From Bowmanella pacifica (GTDB lineage Bacteria > Pseudomonadota > Gammaproteobacteria > Enterobacterales > Alteromonadaceae), in assembly GCF_014645355.1 (NCBI RefSeq), contig NZ_BMLS01000007.1, forward strand, positions 62,001 to 126,000: a stretch of 64,000 nucleotides of DNA, given 5' to 3'. Below the pieces are notes generated by a model. It was not told the origin of the DNA. It worked only from the letters and a program-made list of their open reading frames with translations, and made no database searches. Shown here piece by piece: positions 58,919-64,000 of the stretch (positions within the stretch are counted from its first letter, which is position 1; each line of letters opens with the position of its first letter). Position numbers and translations under genes: made by a program.

Positions 58919-60279
58919 AGGGCGTCTAATGCCTCCGCTAACCGCTTAACGCCGGTCACTTTCATACCTTGAATCGGTTGTTTGGGCATATTGGCTGCAG
59001 GCACTATCGCGCGGGTAAACCCATGCTTGGCCGCTTCGGCCAGTCGCTCAGCGCCATTAGGCACAGGGCGAATCTCCCCCGCTAACCCTACTTCGCCAAA
59101 CACAATCAGCTCTCTTGGCAGCGCCTGATTACGAAAACTGGATATCATGGCCATCAGCAAGGCCAAGTCGGCACTGGTTTCGGCAACTTTTACCCCACCA
59201 ACCACATTGACAAACACATCCTGGTCGTTCATCTGAATATTGCCGTGGCGATGTAAAACGGCCAGCAACATACCCAGCCGGTTTTGGTCCAAGCCCACAG
59301 CCAGACGGCGGGGGTTGGCCATCTGCGAGTAATCCACCAAGGCCTGAATTTCCACCAGCAAGGGGCGGGTGCCTTCCCATATCACCATGACCAGTGAGCC
59401 TGGCGAGGCTTCCTCTTCCCGACTTAAAAAAATCGCAGATGGATTGCTGACTTCCTTTAGCCCCTTGTCGGTCATGGCAAACACACCCAACTCGTTGACC
59501 GCACCGAAGCGGTTTTTATGTCCCCGCAACGTGCGAAAACGGCTATCCCCATCCCCTTCCAGCATCATAGAGCAGTCGATACAATGCTCCAGCACCTTAG
59601 GGCCCGCCAGACTGCCGTCTTTGGTCACATGTCCCACCATCAGCATGGCAATATGATGCTGCTTGGCAAAACGAGTCAGATAGGCTGCACTTTCCCTGAC
59701 CTGAGAAACACTGCCTGGCGCGGATTGCACATCGGCTACATGCATTACCTGAATGGAGTCGATCACCATAAGCTGCGGCTTATGAGCAAGAGCAACATCG
59801 CATATGGTTTCGATGCTGGTCTCGGCCAATAGCTTTAGCTTATCGGTGGGCAACCCCAAACGGTGCGCACGCAATGCCACTTGCTGTAAAGATTCTTCCC
59901 CGGTGACATACAAGGCTTCCCGCGCATTGGCCAGATTGCACATGGTTTGCAGTAACAACGTACTCTTACCCGCACCTGGGGAGCCGCCGATCAGAATAGC
60001 CGAGCCAGGTACTACACCGCCGCCCAATACCCTATCCAGCTCTTTAAAACCGGAAGAAAAACGTGGTAGCGCCTGTAAATCAATGTTATTCAGGGTTTGA
60101 ACCTGCGCTGAGGTTTGTCCTGCATAGCCGTGACGGCGTGCATCAGGACTAGATTTCGCCGCAGAGATGACAAACTCGGAAATGGTATTCCACGCCCCGC
60201 AATCATTGCATTGTCCCTGCCAGCGGGGGAATTCAGCACCGCAATCGGCACATACAAACGCGGTCTTTCGCTTAGCCAT
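58915..60279 (-). CDS. radA: DNA repair protein RadA
   Basis: RadA/Sms is a RecA-like helicase that promotes branch migration in recombination. From the ATG at 60279 it is 454 aa. It shows an N-terminal zinc finger (CADCGAEFPRWQGQCNDCG), Walker A GGSPGAGKST, the RadA-specific KNRFG (HKNRFGAVNELG), and a C-terminal Lon-protease-like domain lacking a catalytic site, with FGEVGLAGEIRPV. It is placed between two PilZ genes on the opposite strand. Confidence 0.96.
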   Translation of the reverse strand: MAKRKTAFVCADCGAEFPRWQGQCNDCGAWNTISEFVISAAKSSPDARRHGYAGQTSAQVQTLNNIDLQALPRFSSGFKELDRVLGGGVVPGSAILIGGSPGAGKSTLLLQTMCNLANAREALYVTGEESLQQVALRAHRLGLPTDKLKLLAETSIETICDVALAHKPQLMVIDSIQVMHVADVQSAPGSVSQVRESAAYLTRFAKQHHIAMLMVGHVTKDGSLAGPKVLEHCIDCSMMLEGDGDSRFRTLRGHKNRFGAVNELGVFAMTDKGLKEVSNPSAIFLSREEEASPGSLVMVIWEGTRPLLVEIQALVDYSQMANPRRLAVGLDQNRLGMLLAVLHRHGNIQMNDQDVFVNVVGGVKVAETSADLALLMAMISSFRNQALPRELIVFGEVGLAGEIRPVPNGAERLAEAAKHGFTRAIVPAANMPKQPIQGMKVTGVKRLAEALDAL

Positions 60280-60549
60280 AGCGGCCCTCATCGATCAATA
60301 ATGGCGCCAAGCATATCAGTTTTGTCTGGATAGCGAAGTTTGAACGAGGCTATCTACACAAAAAACCTTTTGGTCGACGCAAGGGTTATCACCGTGCCTT
60401 GGGGCGTTTCAACGTTAGCCACATAGCAGCGTCTTCCAGGCTAAAATCCTCCACAGCTTGACTTTTTTTGCTTGGACAGCTCATGGTTACACAAGTAAAT
60501 TGCATATTTACCGATAAGATAAACAGGATATGTGGGCTCGGCACAGGCG

Positions 60550-63054
60550 ATGACAACAGGAATAGAACAATATCAGGAACTTATTGAGCAACTAAAACCG
60601 GTTGTCAAAGAGCCAGCTTTTAATCAAATACTGTCTCAGGTAGCTGCCAATATCCCCCGCCCTAAACGCTTTCTGATCAAGATGGAACTCAAGCGCCAGG
60701 CCAAACCTTGCCAGCGAAGAATCGATCTGCGGGGTTCGGTAGACGGCGATTGTCATGCTTATGAACATGAAGGCCTGACACATTATCTGGATGACATCGC
60801 ACAGGAGATGTTTGAACGTCAGGTGCGCTGTTTTGGCGGCTATACCATAGGGGTTTATGAAGCCGTGTGTAATACCGAAAACAACTTTCGGGTCATGCAC
60901 AACAAGGAAAAAACAGAGACTGACATTCTTGCTGGCGATAGCGACAGCCAAGCTAACCTTCCGCTGGAAACCCGTTATTTAGCGCCGGTAATCAATTTTT
61001 CCGGTGTACGTCAACGCCGTGAAGAACGCATGAATTTTGTGGTATCGGTAGAGCTATTTACCGAATTGAAGGAGTCTGTTCATGCCACCAGCATAGATAT
61101 CTCCGTCAGTGGTCTGAAAATCAAAGCCCCCAAGCGTTATATGTTCAAACCCGGTGAACGCCTTACCGTACATTTTCGCGGACTGGAGTTAGATTATGGC
61201 TTAAATCGCGGAGAGGGCGTGCATTACCTGCTCACCGACATTGATCGCAGCCGTGAAGAGCAACGCCTGTCGCTGAAACGTCTGTACGATCAGGAGCAAA
61301 AAGCCTTTGATGAGTTTCTGGAGAAGTTCATCCAGGGCAACAAGCGCCGTTACAAGGTGAATATGGACAACACCATAGATGCCATTGTCGCTAAGGGCTA
61401 CGAGCAATACTACATTCCCCACTTTACTTCACTGCCTGTCTATATCAGTCAGCAGGAAGATCAGCTACAGCCGCAGTACCTGTTGTTTAACGACTGTAAC
61501 CGGGAAATCTACCAATATTGGCTGGATGAAAACAATGCCCTGCGACTCGGTTACCTGTTCAGCCGTCAACGATTACAAAAGTTACTTAAGCTGCCTCCTG
61601 GTCAGCGGGAAATGACATTGTTTGTTTTCTCACACGTCACCCAGGGACGCTGTTATTTCTATTCGGCCAGTAGCGACGAGCTGGATGCTCACCCAGAGCT
61701 GAAAGGCGCATTTTTGGCCTATGGCTCACGTAAACTAAGTTGGCGGGTGTTTAAACTGCAACTGAGCGATATGCATCCGGAGCAATGTCATATTCCGTTG
61801 TCTCTGCCGGATGCGGTCAGTGAGATGGTACGACGGCAGAACCAGCCGCCCTCCCCCAGGCTGCAATCCAAACTGAAAAACCTGCGTTACATCGCCCTGG
61901 TGACGGATATCAGCAGTGAATGGGCGACGCAGGCCTACCAAAAACGCAAGCTGCACAAAGCGCTGTTGGCCAAATTACAGGTTTTTTGTCATCCCCGTAA
62001 CCACGCACCGGTGCCCATCATTCCATTTCGCTTTAAATATCAGGAACTGCGCAGGGAAACGCGTTTTCTGCTGCGTACGCCAGTCAACCTGATGCATGAG
62101 GATATGAAATTAAACGGCGTATCAGAGGACTTCTCCGCCGGCGGACTGCGGATCGAACTGCAAAACCAGTTTCCTCTGGAAGTCGGCGCACAGTTAGAAA
62201 TCAGCCTGCCAAAGTTGCAAAAGCTGACGCAAAAACATCACCTCAGTGACATTGTTTACCAGGTTGTGCATGTCAGCGCAGACCGAAACATCGTCCATTT
62301 AATGCTCGGTGACAGCAGTCATGAACTGCATGCCAAGGAATTTTTCCAGGAGCTGATAAAGAACAACAGACGTAGCCTGAAGCCCGTGCATGAACAGCAG
62401 GATATGGCAGGCATTGGTGAAGCGTTGCGTAATATCTATGCCGCCAACCCGCTTAATGTCGCCATATTTATCCGTAAAGACGGCGTGCAACTACTGCCAG
62501 ACAGCATTGCGCATGTGCCCTCAGAACATAGCCTGAAACCCCTGTTGGCATATCGCGGTGATGAACAGCATTTGAACTTATACGCGCTGTATGCGGCAAG
62601 AATCGAAAGTCGCAACTTTATCGAGCAAACCCTTAAAAACATGCGCACCCATAACGTTCCCGCCGCATTTGAGCTGTTTATTGCTTTTAATCCGACATTG
62701 GGCAATATCCAGCAAGCGATTCAAGTTAAGCTGGTACAACAGTTCAATAACGATGCCCAACGACGTGAATTTATCAGTCTGGCTATGGGCAAAGGCCGCT
62801 TCTACGCGCTCAAGTTGTTCTTAACCAAAACGGGGAGGCCGGATATCAGCTTGTTGCACTCCGAGCTTACCTACGTGGGTGGCTATGCTGTGCACAAGGC
62901 CAAGCTACTGGAAGAACAATTATGGAATGTGGCGGCTGTGGTGGATATGCAGGATGTAACCGCCGAGATGATGTATCGCTATGGTTTTAACAAACATCAT
63001 ATCGAAGCGAATTATCAGGGTTCAGAGCGTAAGATGCGAAAGGATAACGAATAA
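60550..63054 (+). CDS. Large protein with two PilZ domains
   Basis: An 834-aa cytoplasmic protein, starting at the ATG 60550 (GTG at 60532 also in frame). Two PilZ-like modules are visible. The first (near 160-270) has RQRREER and DISVSG. The second (near 490-600) has RRETR and DFSAGG. Both carry the RxxxR and DxSxxG c-di-GMP motifs. The rest, including the first 150 residues and the C-terminal 230, has no recognised motif and no membrane helix. Large dual-PilZ proteins next to radA occur in related marine bacteria as I recall, with unknown function. A role in c-di-GMP signalling is inferred from the motifs. Confidence 0.85.
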   Translation: MTTGIEQYQELIEQLKPVVKEPAFNQILSQVAANIPRPKRFLIKMELKRQAKPCQRRIDLRGSVDGDCHAYEHEGLTHYLDDIAQEMFERQVRCFGGYTIGVYEAVCNTENNFRVMHNKEKTETDILAGDSDSQANLPLETRYLAPVINFSGVRQRREERMNFVVSVELFTELKESVHATSIDISVSGLKIKAPKRYMFKPGERLTVHFRGLELDYGLNRGEGVHYLLTDIDRSREEQRLSLKRLYDQEQKAFDEFLEKFIQGNKRRYKVNMDNTIDAIVAKGYEQYYIPHFTSLPVYISQQEDQLQPQYLLFNDCNREIYQYWLDENNALRLGYLFSRQRLQKLLKLPPGQREMTLFVFSHVTQGRCYFYSASSDELDAHPELKGAFLAYGSRKLSWRVFKLQLSDMHPEQCHIPLSLPDAVSEMVRRQNQPPSPRLQSKLKNLRYIALVTDISSEWATQAYQKRKLHKALLAKLQVFCHPRNHAPVPIIPFRFKYQELRRETRFLLRTPVNLMHEDMKLNGVSEDFSAGGLRIELQNQFPLEVGAQLEISLPKLQKLTQKHHLSDIVYQVVHVSADRNIVHLMLGDSSHELHAKEFFQELIKNNRRSLKPVHEQQDMAGIGEALRNIYAANPLNVAIFIRKDGVQLLPDSIAHVPSEHSLKPLLAYRGDEQHLNLYALYAARIESRNFIEQTLKNMRTHNVPAAFELFIAFNPTLGNIQQAIQVKLVQQFNNDAQRREFISLAMGKGRFYALKLFLTKTGRPDISLLHSELTYVGGYAVHKAKLLEEQLWNVAAVVDMQDVTAEMMYRYGFNKHHIEANYQGSERKMRKDNE

Positions 63055-63064
63055 ATCGAGTTGC

Positions 63065-63259
63065 TTAAACCGCAAACAGACCACAAACAAAAAAGGCGTA
63101 ATTTTTGGAATTACGCCCTTTTCTTGAGTAGGAGCCTTTGCCCTTTTTCGCCTTCACCACACGGGTGGTAAAAAGTTTACTGGTCACCAATGCTTTTAGC
63201 GCATTGTCATTAATTACACCGCGTTCATGTTGATGCGGCGTATCCTTGCTTCTTGCCAT
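63065..63259 (-). CDS. arfA: Alternative ribosome-rescue factor A
   Basis: ArfA rescues ribosomes stalled on non-stop mRNA by recruiting RF2 when trans-translation is lacking. From the ATG at 63259 (GGAGG eight bases upstream) it is 64 aa, with the family pattern HERGVINDNALKALVTSKLF followed by the basic KKGKGSYSRKG that enters the mRNA channel. In E. coli the full-length hydrophobic tail is degraded and the mRNA is cut or terminated within the coding region; here the tail YAFFVCGLFAV is hydrophobic too and a terminator hairpin overlaps codons 48-57. A longer start at 63274 lacks a good ribosome-binding site. Confidence 0.93.
   Translation of the reverse strand: MARSKDTPHQHERGVINDNALKALVTSKLFTTRVVKAKKGKGSYSRKGRNSKNYAFFVCGLFAV
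63089..63117 (-). terminator. Intrinsic terminator inside the arfA reading frame
   Basis: On the minus strand GGCGTAATT, a five-base loop and AATTACGCC are followed by TTTTTT. All of it lies before the arfA stop codon, so the ended mRNA has no stop codon. Confidence 0.88.
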
Positions 63260-63367
63260 ACTAACCTCCGCCATTGTAATGCGAGCTTATGCTCATCAGG
63301 AAAGGTAGACATTATACGCGGTATTTGGTTCCTTCTCATTCAATAAGAAACCCACTACATCCCCCCC

Positions 63368-64000
63368 TTAACTGACTTGAGGATCCTTATCTTCGCCCTT
63401 TAACCACTGGCTAACCTTAGGGAAGTGATCATCCAGGCAGGCTGAATGGGTAAGAATATTAATATGGTCATAGTCGTGCAGGTTACCATTGCGTTTACTC
63501 AGCAATGCCTGGGGCGCATCATGCATCCCCAGTTCAGCCATAAAACGCCGCATATCTCTGACATGACCCAAAGCATGATCCTTTTTACCTGTGATAAACC
63601 AGGTGGGAGGAAGGCGCAGTGTTTTAGCTGCCGCCTGATAATCAAAAGCATCAGAGGCATCAATCCAACGGCGCTGTCTGACCCATTTGGTTACATCCCG
63701 CCAGTTGGCATAAGTCTCATTGTCAGCCCCAAGGCCAATTTTTCTGGCTGGCAAGTAGCCATGAAAACCAGCCACCAGCGGAGATACCAGGCCCCACACC
63801 ACATCCACTTTAAACCAACGTTCGAGGTTGTGTACTCTAACGCTTCGCTTACTGCCAAAAAATACCTGGCGCTCAACCAACTCAATCAGATGAGGATGGC
63901 GCAATAAGCAGGCCATCATTAATACCCCGCCCCAGGAGTGCGCCACCGTACAGAACTTGCCTTGATGTTGTTCAGCCACCCAGTGCATAGCGCGAGGCAA
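63368..64000 (-). CDS. Alpha/beta-fold hydrolase, 5' end missing
   Basis: The frame is open to the right edge, so the N-terminus lies outside the window. The visible 210 residues contain the nucleophile elbow VAHSWGGVLM (G/A-x-S-x-G with Ser), an aspartate in ITGKKDHALGH and a late histidine in HDYDHINILTHSA, consistent with the catalytic triad of the alpha/beta hydrolase fold. The substrate is unknown; lipase- or esterase-like proteins are possible. It is transcribed in the same direction as arfA but separated by about 100 bp. Confidence 0.82.
   Translation of the reverse strand: MPRAMHWVAEQHQGKFCTVAHSWGGVLMMACLLRHPHLIELVERQVFFGSKRSVRVHNLERWFKVDVVWGLVSPLVAGFHGYLPARKIGLGADNETYANWRDVTKWVRQRRWIDASDAFDYQAAAKTLRLPPTWFITGKKDHALGHVRDMRRFMAELGMHDAPQALLSKRNGNLHDYDHINILTHSACLDDHFPKVSQWLKGEDKDPQVS

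Overview
The window is a continuous piece of a gammaproteobacterial chromosome, most likely from an Alteromonadales/Alteromonadaceae marine bacterium. Three things point there: the protein family types (a PomAB-type sodium flagellar stator, a RibBX-type riboflavin protein, a TonB-dependent receptor), the roughly balanced base composition, and a gene order that preserves several E. coli/Vibrio neighbourhoods with typical Alteromonadales substitutions. Nothing looks like a plasmid, phage or integrative element. The genes are dense and mostly housekeeping. I saw no rRNA, tRNA, CRISPR array or transposase. Organism assignment is inference.

Region by region. 1-5.5 kb: the 3' part of a periplasmic two-haem cytochrome-like protein, a lipoprotein metallophosphoesterase, the tRNA hydroxylase miaE and a Yip1-like membrane protein, followed by a mosaic intergenic repeat. 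5.7-20.5 kb, minus strand: the conserved block fabB / rhlE / pdxB / asd / fimV / truA / accD / folC / dedD / cvpA / purF, an enlarged form of the E. coli fabB-pdxB-usg-truA-accD-folC-dedD-cvpA-purF region. It covers fatty acid, PLP, aspartate-family, folate and purine synthesis plus the polar hub protein FimV. 20.7-32.8 kb: mnmC, glgC, yfcL, a NAD-kinase-like protein, epmC, a TonB receptor, an MFS transporter, aroC, prmB and smrB. This is the E. coli mnmC-yfcL-epmC-...-aroC-prmB-smrB order with glgC, the kinase-like gene, the receptor and the transporter inserted or substituted.

32.8-42.1 kb: a lytic transglycosylase-like lipoprotein, gshA, an orphan Hpt protein, a pseudouridine synthase / VanZ-like / panE operon, thiI, and pomA-pomB with an uncharacterised follower. 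42.4-51.6 kb: the isoprenoid operon xseB-ispA-dxs faces the riboflavin/thiamin/lipid block nrdR-ribD-ribE-ribBX and ribH-nusB-thiL-pgpA. 51.6-64 kb: a DUF6265-like secreted protein, a porin, a chemotaxis receptor, glyA, ettA (with its 3' end duplicated downstream), radA between two PilZ (c-di-GMP) genes, the ribosome-rescue factor arfA with a terminator inside its reading frame, and a partial alpha/beta hydrolase.

The most notable signals are: an MFS gene whose only start that keeps its first membrane helix is a CTG overlapping the aroC stop; the exact 68-bp duplication of the ettA 3' end; arfA's in-frame terminator, which predicts non-stop mRNA control; a 23-bp imperfect palindrome between fabB and mnmC; a plus-strand terminator lying between two minus-strand genes; and a small membrane-protein cassette bounded by repeated 12-mers and terminators. 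I did not find a convincing, wholly new multi-gene system. The best candidates for unknown function are the 193-aa protein behind pomAB and the dual-PilZ protein next to radA.
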